Source: Paenarthrobacter ilicis (GTDB lineage: Bacteria > Actinomycetota > Actinomycetes > Actinomycetales > Micrococcaceae). Taken from it: a stretch of DNA of 64,000 nt. The notes under the pieces are model-generated. The model worked only from the letters and a program-made list of their open reading frames with translations. It had not been told where the DNA came from and did not search any database. This document shows, in pieces, positions 52,531 through 62,411 of the stretch. Positions within the stretch are counted from its first letter, which is position 1, and each line of letters opens with the position of its first letter. A program made the position numbers and the translations under genes. The stretch is taken from positions 1,054,001-1,118,000 of the forward strand of contig NZ_JAFBCD010000001.1 in NCBI RefSeq assembly GCF_016907545.1. The letters run 5' to 3'.

Positions 52531-52737
52531 GTTGTGGGGCCGGGTGTGCGCCTTTCGTGCCTCGAGCTGGACGCAGAGTGGGCCTCACAACGTAGTGGGT
52601 GAGCTTGTGGGGCCGGGTGTGCGTCCCGCGAGCGGGATGTGGCACGCAGAGCGGGCCCCACAACGTAGCGGGTGAGCTTGTGGGGCCGGGTGTGCGCCTT
52701 TCGTGCCTCGAGCAGGGCGTAGAGCGGGCCTCGCAAC
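52531..52737 (+). repeat. Three 61-bp palindromic repeat units right of the DUF559-type gene
   Basis: Units at 52531-52591, 52604-52664 and 52677-52737 repeat at exactly 73-base steps with a 12-base linker of GTAGYGGGTGAG type. Ends read (G/C)TTGTGGGGCC and GGCCYYRCAAC; the middle unit has a perfect CTTGTGGGGCC/GGCCCCACAA pairing. All five units in the locus point the same way. Confidence 0.88.
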
Positions 52738-52857
52738 GCAGGGGAGGGGGCTGCGACGACGCACAAGCGGGGCGACAACGAAACACGATAAACTGCCCGT
52801 ATCCCCACACCCGCCACACCACCCGCGATATCTACGCGAACTAAGACGGAGACTTTT

Positions 52858-54528
52858 GTGAGCTTGACGCAGCTTGACCGTGTTCCCATCCGCCGTGCAC
52901 TGATCTCGGTTTACGACAAGACGGGACTGGAGGAGCTCGCGAAGGGCCTGCACGCAGCAGGCGTCGCAATCGTCTCCACCGGGTCCACCGCCAAGAAGAT
53001 CGCCGCCGCAGGCATCCCGGTCAAGGAAGTCGAAGAAGTCACCGGCTCCCCGGAAATGCTGGACGGCCGCGTCAAGACCCTGCACCCGCGCGTGCACGGC
53101 GGCATCCTGGCTGACCGCCGCGTCCCGGCGCACATGGACACCCTGGCCGGTATGGAAATCGAAACCTTCGACCTCGTGGTGGTGAACCTCTACCCGTTCG
53201 TGGAAACCGTGAAGTCCGGCGCAGCGCAGGATGACGTGGTGGAGCAGATCGACATCGGAGGCCCCGCCATGGTGCGTTCGGCCGCGAAGAACCACGCCGC
53301 CGTCGCCATCGTCACGGACCCGACCTTCTACGGTGCAGTTGTCGACGCCGCTGCACATGGCGGTTTCGACCTGAACACCCGCCGCCGCCTGGCCGCCAAG
53401 GCCTTCGCCCACACGGCCAGCTACGACAACGCTGTTGCTTCCTGGACTGCCAGCCAGTTCCTGGACGAAGACGGCGACGGCATCATCGACTGGCCCGCCT
53501 ACGCCGGCCTGGCCCTGGAGCGTTCCGAGGTCCTCCGCTACGGCGAAAACCCGCACCAGCAGGCCGCGCTCTACGTGGACAAGGCTGCTCCCGCCGGCAT
53601 CGCCCAGGCTGACCAGCTGCACGGCAAGGCCATGAGCTACAACAACTTCGTCGACGCCGATGCCGCCCTCCGCGCTGCCTTCGACTTCGCCGAGCCTGCC
53701 GTCGCGATCATCAAGCACGCCAACCCGTGTGGTGTCGCAGTCGGTTCCGCTGATGCCGCGGACCCGATCGCCGACGCCCACGCCAAGGCCCACGCCTGCG
53801 ACCCTGTCTCCGCGTTCGGTGGAGTGATTGCCGCCAACCGCACCGTCACCGCCGGCATGGCCCGAACGGTTGCCGATATCTTCACCGAAGTTGTCATCGC
53901 CCCGGACTTCGAGCCGGAAGCCGTGGAAATCCTCTCCAAGAAGAAGAACATCCGCCTGCTGGCCCTCCCTGAGGGCTACGGCCGCTACCCGTCCGAGATG
54001 CGCCAGGTTTCCGGTGGCGTCCTGGTCCAGATGAGCGACAAGGTAGACGCCGACGGCGACAACCCCGCCAACTGGACCCTCGCAGCCGGCGAAGCCGCCG
54101 ACGAAGCAACCCTCGCTGACCTCGCTTTCGCCTGGACCGCGTGCCGCGCCGCCAAGTCCAACGCCATCCTGCTGGCCAACCACGGTGCAGCAGTGGGCAT
54201 CGGCATGGGCCAGGTCAACCGCCTGGACTCCTGCCGCCTGGCCGTGGAGCGCGCCAACACGCTGGGCGTGACGGTGGAGTCCGACGTCGAAGGCGCTGGC
54301 GGTGCATCCAACGCCAGCGGTGCCAACGCACCTGAGCGCGCCCGCGGTGCAGTTGCTTCGTCGGACGCGTTCTTCCCGTTCGCTGACGGCCTGCAAATCC
54401 TGATCGACGCCGGTGTCCGCGCCGTGGTCCAGCCGGGCGGTTCGGTCCGCGACGAGGAAGTCATCGCCGCAGCCAACGCGGCAGGCATCACCATGTACTT
54501 CACCGGTGCACGCCACTTCTTCCACTAG
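52858..54528 (+). CDS. purH: Bifunctional AICAR transformylase/IMP cyclohydrolase
   Basis: The 556-residue enzyme has an N-terminal MGS-like cyclohydrolase domain ([36 protein letters not shown]) and the AICARFT domain ([40 protein letters not shown]). It does the last two steps of IMP synthesis. Starts with GTG 52858 after GGAG. A short low-complexity Ala/Gly/Ser insert ([15 protein letters not shown]) lies near residue 480. A 13-bp tandem duplication covers its stop. Confidence 0.97.
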   Translation: MSLTQLDRVPIRRALISVYDKTGLEELAKGLHAAGVAIVSTGSTAKKIAAAGIPVKEVEEVTGSPEMLDGRVKTLHPRVHGGILADRRVPAHMDTLAGMEIETFDLVVVNLYPFVETVKSGAAQDDVVEQIDIGGPAMVRSAAKNHAAVAIVTDPTFYGAVVDAAAHGGFDLNTRRRLAAKAFAHTASYDNAVASWTASQFLDEDGDGIIDWPAYAGLALERSEVLRYGENPHQQAALYVDKAAPAGIAQADQLHGKAMSYNNFVDADAALRAAFDFAEPAVAIIKHANPCGVAVGSADAADPIADAHAKAHACDPVSAFGGVIAANRTVTAGMARTVADIFTEVVIAPDFEPEAVEILSKKKNIRLLALPEGYGRYPSEMRQVSGGVLVQMSDKVDADGDNPANWTLAAGEAADEATLADLAFAWTACRAAKSNAILLANHGAAVGIGMGQVNRLDSCRLAVERANTLGVTVESDVEGAGGASNASGANAPERARGAVASSDAFFPFADGLQILIDAGVRAVVQPGGSVRDEEVIAAANAAGITMYFTGARHFFH

Positions 54529-54546
54529 GGACATCCACTAGGGACA
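54521..54546. repeat. Perfect 13-bp tandem duplication over the purH stop
   Basis: TCCACTAGGGACA occurs twice (54521-54533 and 54534-54546); the first copy contains the purH TAG stop. Confidence 0.8.
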
Positions 54547-54565
54547 AGAACTAAAGCGCAACGCG

Positions 54566-54600
54566 ACGGCGGCCGCCCCCTTTCCGGGGACGGCCGCCGT
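54566..54600 (+). terminator. purH terminator
   Basis: ACGGCGGCCG (54566-54575) pairs exactly with CGGCCGCCGT (54591-54600), with an inner CCCC/GGGG around CTTTCC. It precedes the convergent peptidase gene stop at 54651. Confidence 0.75.
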
Positions 54601-54650
54601 GGTGCTTAAGGCACGTACTTAACAGGGACGCGCCTACAAAAGAGAGTCCG

Positions 54651-55652
54651 TTACGACGCTGCGGCTGTGTTGTAGGTGGACTGGATCACGGTGCCCCAGT
54701 ACGGTCCGTACATGGACGTGGAGTTTGTGCCGTAGCCGTAGCTGTTCACGGAGTTCTGGTATCCGGTGGAGCTGTTGCCGATGAACCACGGACCACCGGA
54801 AGATCCACCGGTCATGTTGCAGGGGATTCCCTGGCTGTTGAACTGCGGGTTGTAGGGATCGTTGGTGGCGGTGCCGGAGCAGCTCTTCAGCGATTCGCCG
54901 TTGAAGGGCGAGGCTGCCGGGTAGCCGAAGGACTTGTAGCTCAGGCCGCGGGCGGCGTTGAACTGGACGCCGGAGGACCCGACGACGTCTGCGAGCTTCT
55001 GGCCGTTGAGGGTGTTCACCACTGCGAAGGCGGTGTCGTACTGCATGTTGCCGTTGGAGGCCCACTGGCTGGGGGAGTACAGCGCCTTTGCCGTCCACTT
55101 CCCGTAGGGTGCGGCGCCGTTGAGGTAGGCGGGGACAAATACGAAGTTGGTGGCGTAGGCGCCGGGTCCTTCATTGACGCAGTGGCCGGCGGTGGAGACG
55201 GTGCTCTTGTTCGCAGCGGTTACGGAGTTGCCGGAGCAGACGTAGTTGGAGCCACCCAGGGTGAAGAAGATCTTGCCGATGTGCTTGACCGGGGTTTCGC
55301 TCTGGTTGACTTTGCGATCGATTACCTTGGAATCAGCAGAGGCCTGCTGGCCGGGGATGCTGCTGACGGCGCCCGGGGCTTCCGGGGCGGCACCCTTGCC
55401 GAGGTTCAGGAGCTTGCCGCGCTCCAGGGCCTTGGCGCCCAGGACGTCGCCGGACTTGGCGTTCTTCATACGTTCCGGTGTCCAGTAGTCCGCTGCACCG
55501 GCGTCGGACACTGCATGGCTGCTGACCGCAGCGCTGCTGGAGTCTGTGGTGGTGACCGGTGCCGCGTTGGCGCTGGTGGTTCCAACCAACGCCATGATTG
55601 CGGCAGCGGACAGACTCAGCAGGCTTGTGGCCAGGGTCTTGGTTTTCGTCAC
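54651..55652 (-). CDS. Secreted trypsin-like serine peptidase (V8/glutamyl endopeptidase type)
   Basis: From the GTG at 55652 the 333-residue precursor has a signal peptide (KTLATSLLSLSAAAIMALVG, cleavage near ANAA), a pro-like region of about 110 residues, and a peptidase domain. The triad is His in STAGHCV (near 157), Asp in YDTAFAV (near 206) and Ser in TGGSSGGPW (near 285). Two cysteine pairs are likely. It degrades outside proteins. AGGAA precedes the start. Confidence 0.85.
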   Translation of the reverse strand: MTKTKTLATSLLSLSAAAIMALVGTTSANAAPVTTTDSSSAAVSSHAVSDAGAADYWTPERMKNAKSGDVLGAKALERGKLLNLGKGAAPEAPGAVSSIPGQQASADSKVIDRKVNQSETPVKHIGKIFFTLGGSNYVCSGNSVTAANKSTVSTAGHCVNEGPGAYATNFVFVPAYLNGAAPYGKWTAKALYSPSQWASNGNMQYDTAFAVVNTLNGQKLADVVGSSGVQFNAARGLSYKSFGYPAASPFNGESLKSCSGTATNDPYNPQFNSQGIPCNMTGGSSGGPWFIGNSSTGYQNSVNSYGYGTNSTSMYGPYWGTVIQSTYNTAAAS

Positions 55653-55838
55653 GTTGTTCCTACCTATCGAGGGAGTGAGGCGGCCAGTGATGGCAGCCGC
55701 CGACTGACGAAATCGAAGGTATCCCGCGTATGACAACTTTGTAAAGAGATGTTTCAGAGTTTGTGATATTTTGCTGTCACTTCCTTGTTGAGCTATGCGC
55801 CAAACCGAAATGTCGCCAAAGACAGGCGCAAACGCGGC

Positions 55839-56441
55839 TCAATTAAGGTGTACGACGGCGGTCCCGGGCAGGGGTGCCGGAGCGGCGCCGGGCCAGGAGT
55901 CACCCCCTCCGAGGGTGCCCAGGTTACGGGCGCCCTGCGCGTCGTCCGGGTTCAGCTCCACCACAATGCTGCTGTACTGGTCAGCCGCAGCGGCCGGGGT
56001 GCTTTGCTTTATGGTCCATCCGGACTCCACCCCTGCTGCCACCAGGTCGAAAGGAGGTTGGCCGTCCGAAGTGCTGCTGCTGATAGCAATTTGGGTGGTG
56101 GGTTTGTAACCCTCGCCCACGGACCACGTGGTGCGGACGATGTAGTCAACCAAAGCATCGCCGGCCTGGATGGAGTGGCCCGGGTCCACGCTGATACCCA
56201 GGTGGTAGCCGGTATTGCCCTTGATGTTGGGAGCTGTCCCGCCGGTGAAATCCGTGACCGCTATTCCTGGAATGGATTCGATGGCCGCCCGTGCCTGGGC
56301 CAGCGTCTGCCCGGTGGGGGCGTCGTGCGGGACGGTTTCCCGGGCTGTGGGTGGTGTTCCCGGAACTGTGCAGGCGGCCAGGCCCAGGAGCGCTCCGGCA
56401 AGGATCAGGGTTAACGGGGCAGCTGGACGTGTGCGGCTCAT
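55839..56441 (-). CDS. Putative lipoprotein
   Basis: The precursor of about 200 residues has a basic start, hydrophobic core and LAAC lipobox near residue 24. The outside part has no family I know (AIESIPGIAVTDFTGGTAPNIKG, then SSTSDGQPPFDLVAAGVESGW). It is divergent from isocitrate dehydrogenase, with about 137 bases for both promoters. The start is chosen at the signal peptide; a longer frame begins at 56579. Confidence 0.7.
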   Translation of the reverse strand: MSRTRPAAPLTLILAGALLGLAACTVPGTPPTARETVPHDAPTGQTLAQARAAIESIPGIAVTDFTGGTAPNIKGNTGYHLGISVDPGHSIQAGDALVDYIVRTTWSVGEGYKPTTQIAISSSTSDGQPPFDLVAAGVESGWTIKQSTPAAAADQYSSIVVELNPDDAQGARNLGTLGGGDSWPGAAPAPLPGTAVVHLN

Positions 56442-56578
56442 GCCATCACTATTGCCGGTTTTGCCGCGGCAGTGTGGTAACGAACACGTGATCCCGGACA
56501 CGAAGAGCCGTGAAAACGGTGTGCTCGGGTAAGTTAGAGATGTTGAAATCTGCAGACTTTTCAGGGAGAACCCCGCCA

Positions 56579-58801
56579 ATGGCCAAGATTATCTATACCC
56601 ACACAGACGAAGCGCCGATGCTGGCAACTTACTCATTCCTGCCGATTGTGGAAGCGTATGCCTCGACCGCCGGTGTAGAGGTGGAGACCCGCGATATTTC
56701 GCTGGCCGGCCGCATCATCGCCGTTTTCGGTGATTTCCTGACAGAAGAGCAGCGCACGGGCAACGCCCTTGTTGAACTCGGCGAACTGGCAAAGCAGCCG
56801 GAAGCCAACATCATCAAGCTGCCCAACATCAGCGCCTCCGTGCCGCAGCTCAAGGCTGCCATTGCCGAGCTCCAGGCCCAGGGCTACGCCCTCCCGGACT
56901 ACCCGGACAACCCCTCCTCCGACACCGAGACGGACATCCGCTCGCGTTACGACAAGATCAAGGGCTCCGCTGTGAACCCGGTCCTGCGTGAAGGCAACTC
57001 GGACCGCCGCGCACCCCTGTCGGTGAAGAACTACGCCCGCCAGAACCCCCACTCCATGGGTGCCTGGACCGCGGAGTCCAAGACCAACGTTGCCACCATG
57101 GGCGAGAACGACTTCCGCTCCAACGAGAAATCCGTGGTCATCGAAGCCGATGATGCGCTCACCATCCAGCTGGTCCGTGAAGACGGAACCGTGAAGGTCC
57201 TCAAGAAGGACTTCCCCGTCCTGGCCGGCGAGATCGTGGACGGCACCGTCCTCCGCGCCTCAGCGCTGGACGAGTTCCTGGCGGCGCAGGTCGCCCGCGC
57301 CAAGGAAGAGGGCATCCTCTTCTCCGCACACCTGAAGGCCACCATGATGAAGGTCTCCGACCCCATCATCTTCGGCCACGTGGTCAAGGCGTACTTCTCC
57401 GAACTGTTCGAGACCTACGGCAAGCAGCTCGCCGCAGCAGGCATCAGCCCGAACAACGGACTTGCCGCCATCCTCAACGGTCTGGAAGACCTGCCGGAGG
57501 ACGTCCGCGAAGGCGTCAAGGCAGCAATCACCAAGGGCCTGGAAGACGGCCCGGCTCTGGCAATGGTGGACTCGGACAAGGGCATCACCAGCCTGCACGT
57601 CCCGTCGGACATCATTGTGGACGCCTCCATGCCGGCCATGATCCGTTCCTCCGGCCACATGTGGGGCCCGGACGGCAAGGAAGCCGACACCCTGGCAGTC
57701 CTTCCGGACAGCTCCTACGCCGGCATCTACCAGGTTGTCCTGGACGACTGCCGCGCCAACGGTGCCTTCGATCCCACCACCATGGGCACCGTCCCCAACG
57801 TGGGCCTCATGGCACAGGCAGCCGAGGAATACGGCAGCCACGACAAAACGTTCGAGATCGAGGCAGCCGGCACCGTGCAGCTGGTGAACAAGGCCGGCAA
57901 CGTCCTGATCGAGCACCAGGTCTCCCCGGGTGACATCTGGCGCGCATGCCAGACCAAGGATGTCCCGGTCCGCGACTGGGTCAAGCTGGCTGTTACCCGT
58001 GCCCGCGCATCCCAGACCCCGGCCGTGTTCTGGCTGGACAAGACCCGCGCGCACGACGCCAACCTGATCGCCAAGATCAACGAGTACCTCAAGGAACACG
58101 ACACCGAGGGCCTGCAGCTCGAGATCCTTTCCCCGGTTGAGGCCACGGCCTTCACCCTGGAGCGCATCCGTAAGGGCGAGGACACCATCTCCGTCACCGG
58201 CAACGTCCTCCGCGACTACCTCACGGACCTGTTCCCCATCCTGGAACTGGGTACCAGCGCCAAGATGCTCTCCATCGTTCCGCTGATCAACGGCGGCGGC
58301 CTGTTCGAGACCGGTGCAGGTGGCTCCGCTCCCAAGCACGTCCAGCAGCTGGTCAAGGAAAACCACCTCCGCTGGGACAGCCTGGGCGAGTTCCTTGCCC
58401 TGGCCGTGAGCTTCGAGCACCTTGCCACCACCACGGGCAACGCCCGCGCCCAGGTCCTGGCCGACACGCTGGACCGCGCCACGGGCACGTTCCTGCTGGA
58501 GGACAAGTCCCCGAAGCGCAGCGTGGGAGACCTGGACAACCGTGGAAGCCACTTCTACCTGGCCACGTACTGGGCACAGGAGCTGGCACAGCAGACCGAC
58601 GACGCCGAGTTGGCCAAGGACTTCGCGGCGATCGCCGAAGCACTGACCTCCAACGAGGCCACCATTGTTGGCGAGCTGGCCGCAGTCCAGGGCCCCGGCG
58701 TCGAACTGGGCGGCTACTACCGTCCGGACGCTGCCAAGGCCGCAGAGATCATGCGTCCGTCCGCCACCTTCAACAAGGTCCTCGCGACCCTGAAGAAGTA
58801 G
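56579..58801 (+). CDS. icd: Monomeric NADP-dependent isocitrate dehydrogenase
   Basis: The protein has 740 residues, the size of the monomeric IDH family, and opens [20 protein letters not shown]. Family motifs [34 protein letters not shown] and [17 protein letters not shown] are present. It converts isocitrate to 2-oxoglutarate with NADPH production in the TCA cycle. GGGAG precedes the ATG. A bidirectional terminator follows. An upstream in-frame ATG at 56510 lacks family support. Confidence 0.97.
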   Translation: MAKIIYTHTDEAPMLATYSFLPIVEAYASTAGVEVETRDISLAGRIIAVFGDFLTEEQRTGNALVELGELAKQPEANIIKLPNISASVPQLKAAIAELQAQGYALPDYPDNPSSDTETDIRSRYDKIKGSAVNPVLREGNSDRRAPLSVKNYARQNPHSMGAWTAESKTNVATMGENDFRSNEKSVVIEADDALTIQLVREDGTVKVLKKDFPVLAGEIVDGTVLRASALDEFLAAQVARAKEEGILFSAHLKATMMKVSDPIIFGHVVKAYFSELFETYGKQLAAAGISPNNGLAAILNGLEDLPEDVREGVKAAITKGLEDGPALAMVDSDKGITSLHVPSDIIVDASMPAMIRSSGHMWGPDGKEADTLAVLPDSSYAGIYQVVLDDCRANGAFDPTTMGTVPNVGLMAQAAEEYGSHDKTFEIEAAGTVQLVNKAGNVLIEHQVSPGDIWRACQTKDVPVRDWVKLAVTRARASQTPAVFWLDKTRAHDANLIAKINEYLKEHDTEGLQLEILSPVEATAFTLERIRKGEDTISVTGNVLRDYLTDLFPILELGTSAKMLSIVPLINGGGLFETGAGGSAPKHVQQLVKENHLRWDSLGEFLALAVSFEHLATTTGNARAQVLADTLDRATGTFLLEDKSPKRSVGDLDNRGSHFYLATYWAQELAQQTDDAELAKDFAAIAEALTSNEATIVGELAAVQGPGVELGGYYRPDAAKAAEIMRPSATFNKVLATLKK

Positions 58802-58817
58802 TTCCGGCATAACGGAA

Positions 58818-58854
58818 CCGGCCCGCAGGCATTGCCTGCGGGCCGGCTCCTTTT
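58818..58854. terminator. Bidirectional terminator after isocitrate dehydrogenase
   Basis: CCGGCCCGCAGGC (58818-58830) pairs exactly with GCCTGCGGGCCGG, followed by CTCCTTTT. It lies between the convergent stops at 58801 and 58865. Confidence 0.85.
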
Positions 58855-58864
58855 AAGCGTGTAG

Positions 58865-59974
58865 TCAGCGGTCCGCGCGGAACCGCCCAGGTGCCATGCC
58901 GCCGTCGACGATGTCCTTCAGCACCCGCCCAATGGCCGGAGTGAACTTGAAGCCGTGACCGGAGAACCCGGCCCCCACCACCAGCGGGCCAAAGCCGTCG
59001 AGCACAAAATCCTCCGTGGGCGTGGTGGTGTAGGTGCAGCTGATGGGCACCACGCTGGAAGGGTCGACGCCGGGGAGCCACTCTTCGGCGTACCGCACCA
59101 GGGCTTCGAGCTGCTGGGGGATGGGCTCGAAAGTGCGCTGGTCCGGGTCCATCACCGGGCCGACGCCGTGCCAGCCCGCTTTGACGCCTTCGCCGGGGGT
59201 GAGCATCCCGTAGACCGGGCTGAACCAGTACTCGTAGAGCTCGTTGTTGGGGTCCGGATCAGGGCTGTGGTTGAAACTGGGCCACACCAGGGTTTTATCC
59301 ACCGGGGTGAAGTGGGCGGGCTGCTCCTGCGTGACCACCAAGGCGGGGAGTTTCACGTGCTTGCTGACCAGCTTGTTGGTCCAGGCGCCCGCAGTGACCA
59401 CCACGCGGCTTGCGGTGTACTCGGTATCTTCGGTCACCACCACCACGGAATCATCGCCGTCGATCCGGATGTCGTGGACCGGCGTCGAATACTTGAAAAT
59501 GGCTCCGCGGGCCTCCGCGCTTTTGCGGAGCGCCACCAGGGCATCGGCAGAGCGGATCCGGCCGGAACCGGGCACGAACAGGACGTCGGTGGCGAAGTTC
59601 ATGCCCTGCCAGCGGTTGGCGGCGTCGTCGGCCGAGATGAAGTAACTTTCGATCCCGCGCTCTTCATGGGCTGCGCGGACCAGCTCCAACTTGGGGACGT
59701 TGCCGTGGTTCGCAAGCCCCACCAGGTCCAGCAGGGGCGCGCCATTCTCGGCAGCGAGCTCGTCCCACAGCGTCTTGGATTCCGCCAAAAGGTCCAGGTA
59801 GTCAGCCTCTGCATAGGCGGTGTTGAAGTTGCGCGTGGCTCCGTGCGAGGCGCCCATGTGGTGCCCGGCCTCGAAACGCTCCAGCAGGACCACCGACTTG
59901 CCACTGCGGGACAGTTGCCAGGCTGCCGCCGATCCCATGGCTCCTCCGCCAACAACTACAACGTCTACCTGCAT
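58865..59974 (-). CDS. Monomeric sarcosine oxidase/N-methyl-tryptophan oxidase family flavoprotein
   Basis: The 369-residue protein has FAD-binding GGGAMGSAAAWQL at 9-21, LLERFEAGHHMGASHGATRNFN (MSOX-type), a Cys in SCTYTTTPTEDFVLD near 312 matching the covalent FAD site, and AGFSGHGFKFTPAIG. It oxidises an N-methyl amine or amino acid, releasing formaldehyde and peroxide. The substrate (sarcosine, N-methyltryptophan or another) cannot be chosen from sequence. Confidence 0.87.
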   Translation of the reverse strand: MQVDVVVVGGGAMGSAAAWQLSRSGKSVVLLERFEAGHHMGASHGATRNFNTAYAEADYLDLLAESKTLWDELAAENGAPLLDLVGLANHGNVPKLELVRAAHEERGIESYFISADDAANRWQGMNFATDVLFVPGSGRIRSADALVALRKSAEARGAIFKYSTPVHDIRIDGDDSVVVVTEDTEYTASRVVVTAGAWTNKLVSKHVKLPALVVTQEQPAHFTPVDKTLVWPSFNHSPDPDPNNELYEYWFSPVYGMLTPGEGVKAGWHGVGPVMDPDQRTFEPIPQQLEALVRYAEEWLPGVDPSSVVPISCTYTTTPTEDFVLDGFGPLVVGAGFSGHGFKFTPAIGRVLKDIVDGGMAPGRFRADR

Positions 59975-60139
59975 GCCTGCTCCATCCCGCGTTGGCCCTC
60001 GTCAAAACCGCAGGCCCGCGAATGGGCCCACCCCCATTCTGCCCCCACTCACCCAACCAGGGGACAGCAGACGTCGTCATGGGAGCAGGTGCGGGTGCCC
60101 ACGTTTGGTGTGCGGGCCGGGGCATGGAAGATTGGGACC

Positions 60140-60580
60140 GTGAAATTCCTTCACCCGTCACCCAAGTCCTCAGCCCGCGGCGTCACTGTTCTCCGCGTGG
60201 TGTTCGGTGTGCTCATCATGGTTCACGGCATCCAGAAGCTCATGGCCGGGCACGCCGCCTTTGCTGCATCGGTTGCCGCCATGGGCGTGCAGAAACCCGA
60301 AATTGTGGCGTGGTTGGTGATCGCCGGCGAGCTGGGCCTTGGCCTGCTCCTGGTCCTTGGCGCCCTGACCCGGGTGGCAGGATTCCTTGCCGCCATCATG
60401 TTCGCGTCCATCTGGTTCGTGACCGAGGCCGGAAAGCCACTTCTCACTGATGCCGCGGGTGTCACAGGGGAATTGATCCTGATCTACTTCGCGGTTTCGG
60501 TGGCTTTCATTTTCCTGGGATCCGGTGCGTTCTCGCTGGACCGCAAGCTTGCCCGCCAACCGTCGCGGGCAGGCCGCTGA
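60140..60580 (+). CDS. DoxX family membrane protein
   Basis: From the GTG at 60140 the protein has 146 residues and four hydrophobic segments (LRVVFGVLIMVHGIQKLMAG, VAWLVIAGELGLGLLLVLG, AGFLAAIMFASIWFV, LILIYFAVSVAFIFLGSGA), matching the DoxX fold. Relatives work in thiol/redox stress complexes, but most are unassigned. It converges on the Gfo/Idh/MocA gene. The long open frame upstream is chance opposite the oxidase gene. Confidence 0.85.
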   Translation: MKFLHPSPKSSARGVTVLRVVFGVLIMVHGIQKLMAGHAAFAASVAAMGVQKPEIVAWLVIAGELGLGLLLVLGALTRVAGFLAAIMFASIWFVTEAGKPLLTDAAGVTGELILIYFAVSVAFIFLGSGAFSLDRKLARQPSRAGR

Positions 60581-60614
60581 CCAGCACACGCGGGTTAATT
60601 CACGACGCCGGTAC

Positions 60615-61724
60615 TCACCGCTGGTCTGCAGCCTTGCGGGCATCGTTGGGGTACCGGATGCCCAGCTGTGAGCGGACACCATCGAAGAGCCGCATGACGT
60701 TGACGGAGTCCTCCCACGGCATGACCGGGCTTTGGACCAGTCCCTGCTGGACGCACCGGGTCACTTCACGGAGCTCGTAGGTGTAGCCGGTACCCACCAC
60801 GTCAAAGTGTTCAGTGCGGGGCTCATCCCACCCAATGCGGACCTGCAGTTCCCGGGGGTTGTTCACGGATCCCACTGCCTGCAGGAAGCCCAGTCCGCCG
60901 GCCACCGTGGCTGTCCGTGGTCCATGGGCCATCAGGGAAGAAGTGAGCTGTGCTTGCGCGCCGCTGGAGTATCCCAGCGTGAGCGCATTCTGGGTGTCCA
61001 CACCGTCCCCGTTCAGCGAACCCATGGCCGTCACGGATTGCGGGAAACCCAGCGTTCCCAAGGCCCACAGCAGCGGGTAGACCGTGATGTCCAGAAGCGC
61101 CCCGCCCCCGTCGTTGAGCGCCCAGATCCTCGCCGAGGGATCGTAGGGTGCCGGAAAGCCGAGGTCCGCACTTACCCACTGGATCTCCCCGAGTTCCCCT
61201 GACGCTGCGATGCTGAAGGCCCGTTGCATGCTGGGGAGGAAGCGGCTCCACACGGCTTCCATGAAGAACACGCCGTTCTCCTTGGCCAGGGCCACCAGTT
61301 CCGTGGCCTCGCGGGCATTGATAGTGAGGGCTTTCTCGCACAAAACATGCTTGCCTGCCCGCAATGCAGCCGATGCGATCTGGAAATGCTGCGCGTGGGG
61401 AGTCCCCACGTAGATCACGTCCACGGCAGGATCTTCCACCATGCGCTGGTAGCCGGGGACGCCGCCGTCGTCCCCGTAGGCCTTGCTGAAGCCGGAAGCG
61501 GTAGCGAAAGCCTCCGCGGCAGCCTGGGTCCTCGAGCTGACGGCGTACAGTTCAGCATCCTCAAGCAGCGCCAGATCCTTGGACACGCTGGCAGCGATGT
61601 TGCCTGTGGACACCACGCCCCACCGCAGCGGCCGCCCGGTGGCTGCGGTGGGGTCCTGGTTGCTTTGCTCGAACAGCCATGGCGTGGCGATGGGGAGATT
61701 CATGGTTGCCATCCTGTCAGACAT
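60615..61724 (-). CDS. Gfo/Idh/MocA family oxidoreductase
   Basis: The 369-residue protein has an N-terminal NAD(P)-binding fold (WGVVSTGNIAASVSKDL near 35), the EKALTINAREA motif near 130 (catalytic Lys of EKP/EKA) and the C-terminal sheet domain. It likely oxidises a sugar or cyclitol. Its start overlaps the ABC ATPase stop by eight bases, so the gene is the last of the MacB-type operon by position, though the link in function is unclear. Confidence 0.88.
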   Translation of the reverse strand: MSDRMATMNLPIATPWLFEQSNQDPTAATGRPLRWGVVSTGNIAASVSKDLALLEDAELYAVSSRTQAAAEAFATASGFSKAYGDDGGVPGYQRMVEDPAVDVIYVGTPHAQHFQIASAALRAGKHVLCEKALTINAREATELVALAKENGVFFMEAVWSRFLPSMQRAFSIAASGELGEIQWVSADLGFPAPYDPSARIWALNDGGGALLDITVYPLLWALGTLGFPQSVTAMGSLNGDGVDTQNALTLGYSSGAQAQLTSSLMAHGPRTATVAGGLGFLQAVGSVNNPRELQVRIGWDEPRTEHFDVVGTGYTYELREVTRCVQQGLVQSPVMPWEDSVNVMRLFDGVRSQLGIRYPNDARKAADQR

Positions 61725-62409
61725 TGTGTCCGGTGCGGACCTCCTCCGTGAGCTTGCCCTGCTGCAGCCGGAAGCAGCGCTCAGTTTTCCGTGCGAGGCT
61801 GCGATCGTGGGTGACCACCAGGATGGTGGTGTTGTGGTCGCGGCTCAGCGAGCTGAGGAGTTCAATGATGTGCTCGCCGGTTTGCTCGTCCAGGTTTCCT
61901 GTGGGCTCATCAGCGAGGATCAGCTTGGGTTCGTTGGCCAAAGCACGGGCAATCGCCACACGCTGCTGTTCGCCACCGGACAATCGGTTGGTACGGCGCG
62001 AGTGCTTCTCCGGATCCAACTGCACCTGCTCCAACAGCTCTTTGGCCCGCTGAAGCCTGGCCGCTTTGCGCACACCGGCGAACTCCATGGGGAGCATCAC
62101 GTTGTCCACGGCGCTGAGGTTGGGGATCAGGTTGAATTGCTGGAACACGAAGCCAATATCACGCCGGCGATACTCAGTCAGCTTCCCGTCCGGGAGTCCA
62201 GCCAGGCTGACGCCATCCACCACCACGTCCCCGGAAGTGGGCTTGTCCAGCGCGCCCAGGAGGGACAACAGCGTGCTTTTGCCACTGCCGCTCTTGCCCA
62301 CGATGGAAGCCAGCGAGCCCTTCTGCAATTCGAAGCTCACACCGTTGACGGGCTTAATGGTCCGGTCACCGGACTTGAACTGACGGACCAGATCCTTGAC
62401 AACAATCAC
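61717..62409 (-). CDS. MacB/LolD-type ABC transporter ATP-binding protein
   Basis: The 230-residue ATPase has Walker A GKSGSGKS near 38, signature LSGGEQQR near 144, Walker B LILADEPTGNLDE near 165, and the switch His in VVTHDRSLA. These are typical of MacB/LolD/FtsE-like ATPases. It lies two bases after the permease gene on the same strand. Its partner is the permease at 62412. Confidence 0.92.
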   Translation of the reverse strand: MIVVKDLVRQFKSGDRTIKPVNGVSFELQKGSLASIVGKSGSGKSTLLSLLGALDKPTSGDVVVDGVSLAGLPDGKLTEYRRRDIGFVFQQFNLIPNLSAVDNVMLPMEFAGVRKAARLQRAKELLEQVQLDPEKHSRRTNRLSGGEQQRVAIARALANEPKLILADEPTGNLDEQTGEHIIELLSSLSRDHNTTILVVTHDRSLARKTERCFRLQQGKLTEEVRTGHNV

Positions 62410-62411
62410 GG

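Noticed and set aside
51350..52737. CRISPR array
   Set aside because: The repeats are 61 bp palindromes with near-constant 12-13 bp linkers, not short repeats with unique spacers, and no cas genes are nearby.
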